Assembly (NCBI RefSeq): GCF_036226765.1
Contig: NZ_CP109017.1
Span: 682,001-746,000, forward strand
Direction: 5' to 3'
Source of the DNA: Streptomyces sp. NBC_00670
GTDB lineage: Bacteria; Actinomycetota; Actinomycetes; Streptomycetales; Streptomycetaceae
DNA: 64,000 nucleotides
Shown: positions 47,060-55,241 of the stretch, one piece after another
Layout of the letters: each line of letters opens with the position of its first letter
Position numbering within the stretch: position 1 is the first letter of the stretch
Position numbers and translations under genes: made by a program
The notes under the pieces: model-generated
The model's database searches: none
What the model was told of the DNA's origin: nothing
The model's input: the letters and a program-made list of their open reading frames with translations, nothing else

Positions 47060-48115
47060 ATGCCCACCCTCTCCTCCTCCGCCCGCGGCACCGCCCGTGC
47101 GGCCGCCCGGTCCGCCGTCGCGGTGGCGGTCGCCGCCGGTACCGCGCTGGCCCTCGCGGGCCCCGCCGCCGCCCGCCCGGCCGCACCGGAGGTGACCCTC
47201 GCGTCCCTGGGCACCGGCCAGTACCAGTCGGCGTACTCCGAGCGGAACCACGTCCTGTGGGTGACCACCGCCGTCGGCCGGGCCGGTGACCCCTCGGCCC
47301 TGCTCAAGGTCGACCCGCGCACCCTGGAGATCGAGGCCGCCTACGCCGTACCGGCCGACGACACCGGCTCCCCCGAGTCGGTCTACGGCGTCGCCGTGGA
47401 CGACGAACACAACACCTTGTGGACCACCAACACACGGGACAACACGGTGGCCGTCTACAGCCAGCGCACGGGCGAGCGGCTGGCGAGCCTGCCCGACGTC
47501 GGCCACGCCCGCGAGGTCGTCGTGGACGCCGCGCACGACACCGTCTGGGCGAGCGGCTACAGCGCCGGCACGCTGGTCGCGTACGACAGCCGCACGTATC
47601 AGGAGAAGAAGCGGATCACGGTCGAGGGCTCCGGCCCGGCCGGACTGGCCGTCGACGAGCGCACGGGCACCCTCTACGCGGCCGACCTCACGGGCGACCG
47701 CATCATCCAGGTCGACCGGGGCTCGGACACGCCCACGTTCATCGCCACCGGGGACGGCCCGATCTCCCTCTCCCTGTCGAAGAACGGACGCACGGCGTAC
47801 ACCGCCGACCAGACCGGCGGCGACGTGTCCGTCGTCGACCTGCGCAAGGGCACGGTCACCAGGACCGTGCAGACCGGCGCGGGGGCGCTGTCCGTCGCCA
47901 CGGACGACCGCACGGGCGACGTCCTGGTGGTCAACCGCACGGACGCCACGGTGTCCGTCGTCGACCCCCGCAAGGGAACCGTGAAGCGCACGGTCACCAC
48001 CGGCGCCAACCCGAACCACATCGAGATGGCCGACGGCACGGCGTACGTGGTGGACAAGTCCGGAGCCGGCGAGAACGGCACGGACCAGGTGACACGCATC
48101 CGCTTCCGCCGCTGA
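47060..48115 (+). CDS. Secreted YncE-like beta-propeller protein, iron-box controlled
   Basis: A 351-aa exported protein. Residues 1-39 are a Sec-type signal (RSAVAVAVAAGTALALAGPAAA). The rest is a beta-propeller of the YVTN/YncE type with blades such as DVSVVDLRKGTVTRTVQTG and ATVSVVDPRKGTVKRTVTTG, and GVAVDDEHNTLWTTNTRDNTVAVYS. E. coli YncE is a Fur-regulated periplasmic propeller of unclear function. An iron box and the enterobactin locus here make the same iron link in a distant phylum. It may bind a catecholate or iron complex outside the membrane; that is inference. ATG 47060 is preceded by CAGGGAG. Confidence 0.88.
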   Translation: MPTLSSSARGTARAAARSAVAVAVAAGTALALAGPAAARPAAPEVTLASLGTGQYQSAYSERNHVLWVTTAVGRAGDPSALLKVDPRTLEIEAAYAVPADDTGSPESVYGVAVDDEHNTLWTTNTRDNTVAVYSQRTGERLASLPDVGHAREVVVDAAHDTVWASGYSAGTLVAYDSRTYQEKKRITVEGSGPAGLAVDERTGTLYAADLTGDRIIQVDRGSDTPTFIATGDGPISLSLSKNGRTAYTADQTGGDVSVVDLRKGTVTRTVQTGAGALSVATDDRTGDVLVVNRTDATVSVVDPRKGTVKRTVTTGANPNHIEMADGTAYVVDKSGAGENGTDQVTRIRFRR

Positions 48116-48127
48116 GAGCGGCCGGTA

Positions 48128-48169
48128 CCACTGAGGGCGGCGGGGACCGGTCCCCGCCGCCCTCAGTGG
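48128..48169. terminator. 42-bp perfect palindrome between convergent genes
   Basis: Two 21-nt arms (48128-48148 and 48149-48169) are exactly complementary with no intervening base. They lie between the stops at 48115 (+) and 48183 (-). It is a bidirectional terminator that also marks the border between the iron locus and the catabolic locus. Confidence 0.85.
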
Positions 48170-48182
48170 CTGCTCCCCGCCG

Positions 48183-49277
48183 TCAGTTCCCGGCCGCGAG
48201 CGCCTCCGGCAGGCGTACGCCGAGGCGTTCCGCGTGGGACGTCAGGTCGGCGCGGACCTTCGGGGCCACCGGTACGCCCTGCGTGCCGCGTTCGGCGGCG
48301 ATCCCGGCGCTGCGCTCGCCGGGGTAGTGGACGCCGTCCGCGCCGTCCGCGACCGGCAGTGCCTTCAGTGTGCCGAGCGTGGCGTCGACGGCGGTGGTGA
48401 AGTCCCGCGTGCCGCCGCCGAACGCGGCCGGGTCCAGGGCGATCAGCAGCGCGTTCTGGCGGTGCTTGCGTCCTGCCGGGTCGTCCGAGTGGAACGCCGC
48501 GAAGATCGGGGCGCCGACCAGGACGCTGGTCAGCAGCTCGAAGGTGAGCGACATGCCCGAACCCTTGGCACCGCCCAGCGGCAGCGGCATGACCGCCTGT
48601 TGCGGGTCGGTGGTCGGGGTGCCGTCCGCGGTGGCCGCCGCACCTTCCGGCAGCGGAGTCCCGGCTGCCTTCGCCTGGCGGATCTTTCCCAGGGCGATGG
48701 TGGCGGTGGCCATGTCGAGGAGCAGCGGGGGGCGGTCCGACGACGAGGCGCCGGGGACCGCGACCGCCAGCGGGCTGGTGGCCACGGCGGCGCCCTTCAC
48801 GCCGGTGTAGCCCATGTTCGGCATGCCGGCCACGAAGCCGATGCCGACCAGGCCCTGGTCGGCGATCCGCGACACGTAGTAGCCGAGGGCGCCGGTGTGC
48901 ACGGTCTCGCGCACCCCGACGGCGGCCACGCCGTTGGTCCGCGCCCGGCGCACCGCCTCGTCGGCGGCGGCGGTCAGGGCCACCGGCCCGGGCGCCCGGT
49001 CGGCGTGCAGGACGGTGGCCGCGGGCGCGCCCGGCTCGGTCCTGAGGTCGGGCTCGGCGTTGGCCACGCCCTTGGCGAGCAACTCCAGGTAGGCGGGAAC
49101 GCGGGCGATGCCGTGCGAGTCGACGCCACGCAGCGCCGCCCAGACGAACACGTCGGCGGTGGTGCGGGCGTGCTCCGCGCTCAGGCCCCCTTTCTCGAGG
49201 AGGGCCGCGGAGAAGGTGCGCAGGTCCTCGGCGGGGACGCGTACCTTGCCCGGCTTAGGGGTCGGGGTGTCGGTCAT
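48183..49277 (-). CDS. Malate/L-lactate dehydrogenase family (Ldh_2) NAD(P)-dependent oxidoreductase
   Basis: A 364-aa protein of the Ldh_2/YlbC-like family, unrelated to classical LDH. It has VRVPAEDLRTFSAALLEKGGLSAEHARTTADVFVWAALRGVDSHGIARVPAYLELL, with the catalytic His in DSHGIAR, then VRETVHTGALGYYVSRIADQGLVGI, TSPLAVAVPG and the LPLGGAKGSGMSLTFELLTSVL signature. Members reduce or oxidise 2-keto/2-hydroxy acids and ureidoglycolate. It is the last gene of the transcript amidohydrolase, ThDP enzyme, Ldh_2. It follows the ThDP gene by 19 bp. A role on a 2-hydroxy acid of this pathway is inferred. Confidence 0.9.
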   Translation of the reverse strand: MTDTPTPKPGKVRVPAEDLRTFSAALLEKGGLSAEHARTTADVFVWAALRGVDSHGIARVPAYLELLAKGVANAEPDLRTEPGAPAATVLHADRAPGPVALTAAADEAVRRARTNGVAAVGVRETVHTGALGYYVSRIADQGLVGIGFVAGMPNMGYTGVKGAAVATSPLAVAVPGASSSDRPPLLLDMATATIALGKIRQAKAAGTPLPEGAAATADGTPTTDPQQAVMPLPLGGAKGSGMSLTFELLTSVLVGAPIFAAFHSDDPAGRKHRQNALLIALDPAAFGGGTRDFTTAVDATLGTLKALPVADGADGVHYPGERSAGIAAERGTQGVPVAPKVRADLTSHAERLGVRLPEALAAGN

Positions 49278-49296
49278 GGTGGGCAGACTCTCCTGA

Positions 49297-51015
49297 TCAG
49301 CGGGTGACGAGGACGTCGACGACGGCGGTGGTGCCCTCCGCGACGGCCTTCAGCGCGCGCTCCAGGGCGGGCGCGAGGGCGTCGGCGGTGTCGACGGTCT
49401 CGGTGTGCATGCCGAACGGCTCGGCGAACTGGGCCAGTCGCGGCAGGCGGTGCAGGTCGGTGCCGAGCCACTCGCCGGTCTCGGCCGCCGCGCCCTCGGG
49501 GTAGAACCTGCGGTGGTTGAGGTTCATCGACTTGTAGACGCGGTTGTTGAAGACCACGATCAGCACCGGCAGGTCGTAGGCCTTCGCGGCGTCGTACGAC
49601 GGGATCACCGGGTTGTAGGTGAACGCGCCGTCCCCGACCGTGAAGACCACCGGGCGGTCCTCGGCGGCGAGCTTGGCGCCCAGCGCGACCGCGATGCCCT
49701 GGCCGAGCCCGCCCTGCACGTAGAAGTACGAGTCGGGCGCGGCGGTCTTCAGATGCCGCTTGACGGTGCGGCTGTGCGTGATGGTCTCGTCGACGACGAT
49801 GCCGTCCTTGCCGTCGAGCAGCCTGCGCAGCGTCGCGGCGACCAGCACCGGGTCCACGCCCGCCGCCCGCGCCGACTGCTCCGCCCTGGACTCGGCGGCG
49901 GCGATCGCGGCCTGTTCGGCGGCGAACCGCTCCTCCTGCGCCGCCCGGCGCGCGGCGACCGCGGTCCCGTCGAGATCCTTCGCCCGCTTGGCCAGCTGGC
50001 GGAGGGTGTTGGCGACGTTGCCCTCCAGGTACACGTCGGCGAACAGCACCTGGTAGACCACGTGCGGGCGCTGCGGGACCTGGTCGATGACGACGATCTT
50101 CGCCTTCGACGGCTTGCGGCTCGGCGGGTAGAACGGGACGCGGCAGTTGACCAGGAGGATCAGATCCGCCTCGTCCATCCACGGTCCGATGTCGCTGCCG
50201 GCGTGCAGCGGGTGGGTGCGCGGGAAGTTGCCGCACACCGCCGAGTCGGGCTCGACGACCGGGATGTTCCACGCCTCGGCGAAGGCGACGAGCGCTTCGA
50301 AACCGCCGTCCTCACGGCCGGCCGTCTCCGTGACGATCACCGGGTTCTTCGCCTCGCGGATCATCCGGGCGACGGGGTCGACCTCTTCGGGCGAGCTGTG
50401 CAGGGAGCCCGGCCTGACGATCTCCTTCGCCTCGCGGCCGTCCCACTCCTCCAGAAGGATCTCCAGGGGGATGTTCAGGTAGGCGGGGCCCTGTGGGGCC
50501 CGCCACGACAGCTCCGCCGCCCGGGTGATCATGGTCGGCAGCGTGTGCACGCTGGCGGCCTCGTTCGCCCACTTGGTGAACGGCTGCGCGATGTTGTGCG
50601 GTCCTCCCACGATCGAGAGGTTGCGGTACCACTGGCCGCCCGGGTCCTGCCCCGGCCCGTCTCCGTAGGTGCTCGACTCCGAGGAGGTGACCACCATCGG
50701 CACGCCGGCCAGGAGGGCGCCGTGGACCGCCATCGAGCCCTGCAGCAGCCCGGGGGCCGCGTGCAGGAGCACGCCCTGCGGGCGTCGCTTGACCAGGCCG
50801 TAGCCCGTGGCCATGCCGACCGCCACCGTCTCGTGGGTGAGGTCCAGGTACTTCGGCGCCGGCTCACCGTCGCGGTGGCGCCGGGCCAGGGACTCCCATA
50901 CCGGGGCCCACTCGGACCCCGATGAGCAGAAGATGTAGTCGGCGCCGACGGCGTTGAAGGCGGAGACGACGGCGTCACCGCCGTCGGCGCCCGGTTTCTT
51001 GTTGGTGTCCGTCAT
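49297..51015 (-). CDS. Thiamine diphosphate-dependent enzyme (acetolactate synthase / benzoylformate decarboxylase-like)
   Basis: A 572-aa three-domain ThDP enzyme. The N-terminal Pyr domain carries the cofactor-activating Glu in YLDLTHETVAVGMATGYG. The central domain follows (about 200-340). The PP domain has GGLGQGIAVALGAKLA, then GDGAFTYNPVIPSYDAAKAY and VFNN, the GDG-N(27)-NN metal/ThDP motif. Members decarboxylate or ligate 2-oxo acids. I place it as a decarboxylase for a 2-oxo acid from ring cleavage, but substrate and reaction type are not decidable here. The start is ATG 51015, 13 bp after the amidohydrolase stop, within one transcript. Confidence 0.9.
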   Translation of the reverse strand: MTDTNKKPGADGGDAVVSAFNAVGADYIFCSSGSEWAPVWESLARRHRDGEPAPKYLDLTHETVAVGMATGYGLVKRRPQGVLLHAAPGLLQGSMAVHGALLAGVPMVVTSSESSTYGDGPGQDPGGQWYRNLSIVGGPHNIAQPFTKWANEAASVHTLPTMITRAAELSWRAPQGPAYLNIPLEILLEEWDGREAKEIVRPGSLHSSPEEVDPVARMIREAKNPVIVTETAGREDGGFEALVAFAEAWNIPVVEPDSAVCGNFPRTHPLHAGSDIGPWMDEADLILLVNCRVPFYPPSRKPSKAKIVVIDQVPQRPHVVYQVLFADVYLEGNVANTLRQLAKRAKDLDGTAVAARRAAQEERFAAEQAAIAAAESRAEQSARAAGVDPVLVAATLRRLLDGKDGIVVDETITHSRTVKRHLKTAAPDSYFYVQGGLGQGIAVALGAKLAAEDRPVVFTVGDGAFTYNPVIPSYDAAKAYDLPVLIVVFNNRVYKSMNLNHRRFYPEGAAAETGEWLGTDLHRLPRLAQFAEPFGMHTETVDTADALAPALERALKAVAEGTTAVVDVLVTR

Positions 51016-51028
51016 CTCTGGTGTGTCC

Positions 51029-51889
51029 TCAGCCCTCGATCGGCCAGTCCAGAACCTCGGAGATACCGCGGCCCATGATCCATTCAAGTTCTTCGGGCGT
51101 GAAGTCGTAGTGCTTGGTGAACTGCTCGATCGTGTCGGTGTAGGTGATGCCGTGACCGAGCAGGCGGGTGATGTCGGTGCCGTAGAAGCAGCGCTGCGGC
51201 CCCATCCTGTCGACCATCTCGCGCACGTACTTCTGGATGTTCAGGTTCGGGAACGGCTGCGTGGAGTACCCCGGCAGCGCCGAGACCTTCACGTAGATGT
51301 TCGGGTGCGGGGCGAGGTCCGCGGTCTCCGAGACCCAGTAGCCGATCGCGTCGTCGACGCAGCGGGCCATGATGCCCATGTGGTCGATGATGATCTTCAG
51401 CTCGGGGTGCTTGGCGGCGATCTCGCCGAGCTCCTTCTTCCAGATCGGCGCGTGGACCATGGTGGGCACGCGCAGTTCCTCGGCGACCGGCCAGTACCAG
51501 TCGTTGGTGCCGTCGATCATCCAGTTGCGGTCCTGCGGGCGGTGGAAGGTCAGTCGGGTGCCCTTGATGTGCGGGTTCTGGGCGAAGTCCTTCAGCATGG
51601 CCGTGCCCTCGACCTCGTTGTCCTGCGGGACACGGGCCATGATGCCGAAGCGGTCCGGGTGCGCCTCACACGCCTCCAGGGCGTAGTCGATGCGGTTGCC
51701 CTCCCAGGACGGAGGCAGGATCAGCGCGCGGTTGACGCCGGCCTCGTCCATGAGCTCGAGGGCCTCCTCGTACGAGAAGGGCTCCTCGCGGTGGCCGTTG
51801 AGGCGGATGCGCTCCCGCGCGCCGGGGACCCAGGGGCGGTCCGGGGTCTCTTCCTTCCAGATGTGGATCTGGGTGTCGACGACGAACAT
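51029..51889 (-). CDS. TIM-barrel amidohydrolase (COG3618/LigI-like)
   Basis: A 286-aa metal-dependent hydrolase: MFVVDTQIHIWKEETPDRPWVPG at the N-terminus, GVNRALILPPSWEGNRIDYALEA, PTMVHAPIWKKEL, IIIDHMGIMA and QRCFYGTDITRLL (C-terminal Asp). The usual HxH of strand 1 is QxH here (DTQIHIW), a change I recall in many relatives. LigI-type members open lactones such as 2-pyrone-4,6-dicarboxylate and sugar lactones; others decarboxylate. It is the first gene of its transcript. A LysR-type dyad lies 99 bp upstream of its ATG. Confidence 0.88.
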   Translation of the reverse strand: MFVVDTQIHIWKEETPDRPWVPGARERIRLNGHREEPFSYEEALELMDEAGVNRALILPPSWEGNRIDYALEACEAHPDRFGIMARVPQDNEVEGTAMLKDFAQNPHIKGTRLTFHRPQDRNWMIDGTNDWYWPVAEELRVPTMVHAPIWKKELGEIAAKHPELKIIIDHMGIMARCVDDAIGYWVSETADLAPHPNIYVKVSALPGYSTQPFPNLNIQKYVREMVDRMGPQRCFYGTDITRLLGHGITYTDTIEQFTKHYDFTPEELEWIMGRGISEVLDWPIEG

Positions 51890-51987
51890 GGCGTGGGCTC
51901 TTTCTCTCGGCTTGTCGAACGGAGTGGTGCGAGGTGGTACGCGGTGAACGCTAGGCGGGTGGAGGGCCCTTGCTAAGTCACGGGCGC

Positions 51988-52002
51988 GCAACCACTTGTT
52001 GC
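51988..52002. promoter_or_regulatory. Putative LysR-regulator box C
   Basis: GCAACCACTTGTTGC (GCAA-N7-TTGC) extends to a 9-bp-arm palindrome over 51984-52006. It ends 99 bp upstream of the amidohydrolase start, in the only promoter region for the amidohydrolase, ThDP enzyme and Ldh_2 transcript. It shares GCAACC and the dyad layout with sites at 54805-54819 and 61325-61339. Confidence 0.65.
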
Positions 52003-52040
52003 GCGCGAAGGCGCTGTTCGGAGGGCATTTCCAGGTTGCT

Positions 52041-53240
52041 TCAGGCGTCGGTGAAGACGGCCCCGACGATGTGCTCGGCGATGGCCATGGAAGCCGTGGC
52101 GGCCGGTGAGGGCGCGTTGCGCACGGCGGTGATCCGGCCGACCTGATGGATGCGGAAGTCGTCGACGAGGGTGCCGTCGGGGTCCAGCGCCTGGGCCCGT
52201 ACGCCGGCCCCGCCGCGGACGACGTCGGCGACGCCCACCCCGGGCACGTAGTGGCCCGCGTCCTTCATGAAGGCCGCCACGGACAGCGAGCCCCGGTACT
52301 CCTTGATGCCGGTCCGCCAGTGCTGCGCCGCCATCTTCCAGGAGCCCGGGTAGACGGCCAGCCGGGCGAGGTCCCTCACGGAGATCCTGGAGAGCTTGTA
52401 GCCCTCCCTGGCCAGCGCCAGGACCGCGTTCGGGCCGACCTCGACCGAGCCGTCGACCCGAGGGGTGAAGTGCACCCCGAGGAACGGGTAGCGCGGGTCC
52501 GGCACCGGGTAGATCAGACCGTTCACGAGATTCGCCCGCTCGGGCTTGAGGAGCATGTACTCACCCCGGAACGGGATGATCTTCGGCTCCTTCTTGTCCT
52601 GGGCGAGCCTGGCGACGGAGTCCGACTGCAGACCGGCGCAGAGGACCAGCCGGTCGACGCGGACCCTGTCCTGCCCCGACGCCACGTCGATGCCGCCGGG
52701 CATGTTGGTGATCGAGGTGACCGGGAAGCCGAGTCTGACCTCGCCGCCCGCGGCCTCGATGTCCTTGGCGAACTCCCGGGCGATCGCCGGGTAGTCGGTG
52801 ATGGCGGTGCGCGGGGAGTGCAGGGCCGCGATGCCGCCGGCGTGCGGCTCGATCTCCTTGATCTCCTCCTTGGAGACCTTGCGCAGCTCGGGCACGTGGT
52901 TGTTCCTGGCCCGCTCGTAGAGGTTCTCCATCCGGCCCAGCTCGTCCTGACGGACCGCCATGACGAGCTTGCCGATCTCCTCGTACGGCAGCTTGCGGTC
53001 CTGGCAGTACTCGCGCAGCAGGGCCACACCCCGCACGGTCAGGTCGGCCTTGAGACTGCCGGGCGCGTAGTAGATGCCGGCGTGCACCACACCGGAGTTG
53101 TGGCCGGTCTGGTGGACGGCGACCCGTTCCTCCTTCTCCAGGACGACCACACGGGTGCCGGGGCGGCTCAGGGCGATGTGGCGTCCGGTGGCCAGACCCA
53201 CGATGCCGGCGCCGACGATGCCGATCGTCTCGTCAGCCAT
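52041..53240 (-). CDS. lhgO: L-2-hydroxyglutarate oxidase-like FAD enzyme (LhgO family)
   Basis: A 399-aa DAO-superfamily flavoenzyme: GIVGAGIVGLATGRHIALSRPGTRVVVLEKE (FAD Rossmann), then VAVHQTGHNSGVVHAGIYYAPGSLKADLTVRG, the LhgO signature, and VPDPRYPFLGVHFTPRVDGSVEVGPNAVLAL. The start is ATG 53240, with AAGGAGG spaced 6 nt from it and 0 nt from the competing ATG at 53246. It oxidises L-2-hydroxyglutarate to 2-oxoglutarate, passing electrons to the membrane in E. coli. It follows a 2-oxoglutarate-semialdehyde-type dehydrogenase gene by 41 bp; both point to C5 dicarboxylates as pathway products. Confidence 0.92.
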   Translation of the reverse strand: MADETIGIVGAGIVGLATGRHIALSRPGTRVVVLEKEERVAVHQTGHNSGVVHAGIYYAPGSLKADLTVRGVALLREYCQDRKLPYEEIGKLVMAVRQDELGRMENLYERARNNHVPELRKVSKEEIKEIEPHAGGIAALHSPRTAITDYPAIAREFAKDIEAAGGEVRLGFPVTSITNMPGGIDVASGQDRVRVDRLVLCAGLQSDSVARLAQDKKEPKIIPFRGEYMLLKPERANLVNGLIYPVPDPRYPFLGVHFTPRVDGSVEVGPNAVLALAREGYKLSRISVRDLARLAVYPGSWKMAAQHWRTGIKEYRGSLSVAAFMKDAGHYVPGVGVADVVRGGAGVRAQALDPDGTLVDDFRIHQVGRITAVRNAPSPAATASMAIAEHIVGAVFTDA

Positions 53241-53281
53241 CGGCATCCTCCTTTCTGTTGGTGCTGCTCCCGCCGCGCCTC

Positions 53282-54730
53282 TCAGGCACCGAAGTGGACG
53301 GCGACCGTCTTGACGCGGGTGGAGAAGCGCAGGACTTCCTCTCCCTGCTCCTTGTACGCCGTCCCGGAGTCCCGGAACCCTCCGAAGGGCAGGTGGACGT
53401 CCCAGCCGGTCGTGGTGGTATTGACCGCGACCTGCCCGCACTCGGCCTCGTCGGCGAAGCGGTGGGCGGCGGCCAGGTCGCGGGTGAAGACGGCGGCGGC
53501 GAGACCGTAGACGGAGTCGTTGACGGCCTCGACGGCCTGTGCGAAGTCGTCGACCCTGCGGACGGCGAGGACCGGGCCGAAGACCTCGTCCCGCCAGATC
53601 GCCATGTCGGGAGTGACATCGGCGAGCACGGTCGGCTGCACGTAGCAGCCGTGCACGCGGTCGCCCTCGGTGTCGGCCCCTCCTCCGGTGAGGACGGTGG
53701 CGCCCTCTTCGACCGCCTTGTTCAGATCGGCGAGGACGCTGTCGCGCTGCCGGGGGCTGGACAGCGGGCACAGCGTGGTGGCCGGGTCGCCGCCCGGACC
53801 GGCCTTGAGGGTCCCGACCTCGGCGACGAGCAGCCGTATGAACTCGTCGTACACCGGCCGCTCCACGACGACGCGGCTGGTGGCGGTGCAGCGCTGGCCG
53901 GCCTGCCCGAAGGAGGCGGTGACGACGCTTTTCGCGGCGAACGCGAGGTCGGCGTCCCTCAGGACCGCGGAGGCGTTCTTGCCGCCCAGCTCGCCCTGGA
54001 AGCGGACGTTGCGGTCGGCGAGGCGGCGGCGGATGCGGTTGCCGACGGCGTTGGACCCGGTGAAGGTGACCCCGGCGATCCGGTGGTCGTCGAGCAGCGC
54101 CTCCTCGATCTCGGCGGTGCGCCCGGTGACCACGTTCAGCACCCCGGCGGGCAGCCCCGCGTCGTGCAGGGCGCGGGCCAGGTGCAGCCCGGAGATCGGG
54201 GTCTCGGTGGCCGGCTTGAACACGGCCGCGTTGCCGGTGGCGAGCAGCGGGGCGAGCTTGCGGGCCGGGGTGATCAGCGGGTCGTTCCACGGGCTGACCA
54301 CGAGGATCACGCCGATGGGCTCGCGCTGGGTGTGAGTTCGGGTGTCCGGGCGGGCGTCGTGCAGGAGGGTGCCGTAGCCCTGGCGGGCGAGGCCGGCGTA
54401 GTACTCGAAGAAGTCGGCGGCCTTGAGGGTCTCGCCGCGGGCCTCGGCAAGGGTCTTGCCGTTCTCGGCGGTGACGTCGGCGGCGATCTCGTCCACACGC
54501 TGCCGGATCAGCCGGGCGGCCTGGGTGAAGACCCGGGCCCGCTCGAAGGGGCTGGTGCGCTTCCAGGCGGTGAAGGCGCGCTCGGCGTGGTCGTAGGCGC
54601 GGGTGACGTCCTTCGCGGCCAGTGCCGGGATCCGCGCGAGCGGCGTACGGACGTCGGCCGGGTCGTGGACGTCGATCCACTCGCCCGTCGTCACCCACTC
54701 CCCGCCGGAAAGGATTTCCTGGGTTCGCAT
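53282..54730 (-). CDS. Aldehyde dehydrogenase (2-oxoglutarate-semialdehyde dehydrogenase-like)
   Basis: A 482-aa NAD(P)-dependent aldehyde dehydrogenase. Landmarks: VVSPWNDPLITPARKLAPLLATGNAAVFKPATETP, FTGSNAVGNRIR (cofactor loop), ELGGKN (general-base Glu), FGQAGQRCTATSRVVV (nucleophile Cys) and EVFGPVLAVRRVDDF. The GQRCTATSR context is common in 2-oxoglutarate semialdehyde dehydrogenases. It starts the transcript shared with lhgO. A LysR-type dyad at 54805-54819 lies 75 bp upstream, between it and the divergent ABM gene. Substrate prediction is tentative. Confidence 0.92.
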   Translation of the reverse strand: MRTQEILSGGEWVTTGEWIDVHDPADVRTPLARIPALAAKDVTRAYDHAERAFTAWKRTSPFERARVFTQAARLIRQRVDEIAADVTAENGKTLAEARGETLKAADFFEYYAGLARQGYGTLLHDARPDTRTHTQREPIGVILVVSPWNDPLITPARKLAPLLATGNAAVFKPATETPISGLHLARALHDAGLPAGVLNVVTGRTAEIEEALLDDHRIAGVTFTGSNAVGNRIRRRLADRNVRFQGELGGKNASAVLRDADLAFAAKSVVTASFGQAGQRCTATSRVVVERPVYDEFIRLLVAEVGTLKAGPGGDPATTLCPLSSPRQRDSVLADLNKAVEEGATVLTGGGADTEGDRVHGCYVQPTVLADVTPDMAIWRDEVFGPVLAVRRVDDFAQAVEAVNDSVYGLAAAVFTRDLAAAHRFADEAECGQVAVNTTTTGWDVHLPFGGFRDSGTAYKEQGEEVLRFSTRVKTVAVHFGA

Positions 54731-54804
54731 GGAGGCTCACTTCCTTCGTCGGTGCCGAGTGCGACGACACACCATGCGGGGGTGGGCTCACCAGCGTCCC
54801 GGGG

Positions 54805-54819
54805 GCAGTCATTGGTTGC
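54805..54819. promoter_or_regulatory. Putative LysR-regulator box B
   Basis: GCAGTCATTGGTTGC (reverse complement GCAACCAATGACTGC) has the GCAR-N7-TTGC layout. It lies between the divergent starts at 54730 (-) and 54902 (+), so it could serve both transcripts. Confidence 0.6.
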
Positions 54820-54901
54820 GCTGTGCGCAGGTCGGAGGGCGGGGAATCCGTGCTGGAATCGGCGACGTCAACCTGAGTTCGTCCCCGAAGGAGACACGGA
54901 C

Positions 54902-55189
54902 ATGCCCTATGCGGTCGTCGCCCACTACCGCTGTGCGCCGGAAGACGATGCGGCGGTGCGGGTCGCGTTGCGGGAGATGCGGGAGCGTACACGGGGGGAG
55001 CCGGCGAACCTCGCGTACGAGGTGCATGCGGAGGCGGGGGTGCCGGGGAGTTTCGTGCTGTACGAGCTGTATGTGGACCGTGCGGGTTTCGATGCGCACA
55101 GCGCGGCACCGTACTTCGCGGAGCTGATCGTCGAGCGGGTCCGCCCGCTGCTGACGGAGCGGACGGTGACGTTCGCGGAGGTGGTGTAG
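54902..55189 (+). CDS. ABM-family antibiotic-biosynthesis/quinol monooxygenase-like protein
   Basis: A 95-aa dimeric alpha+beta-barrel protein: MPYAVVAHYRCAPEDDAAVRVALREMRERTRGEPANLAYEVHAEAGVPGSFVLYELYVDRAGFDAHSAAPYFAELIVERVRPLL. The middle part (SFVLYELYVDRAGFDAH) is the ABM core with His at its end. Relatives are cofactor-free monooxygenases such as YgiN, acting on quinols. It is the only plus-strand gene of the catabolic locus, facing the large operon tail. AAGGAG lies 8 nt before ATG 54902. A role in oxidising a phenolic substrate is inferred. Confidence 0.88.
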   Translation: MPYAVVAHYRCAPEDDAAVRVALREMRERTRGEPANLAYEVHAEAGVPGSFVLYELYVDRAGFDAHSAAPYFAELIVERVRPLLTERTVTFAEVV

Positions 55190-55241
55190 GGGGCGCGGGG
55201 GATTTCTTTGGCCCCCGCCGCCTCCCGGCCCCACCCGCACC

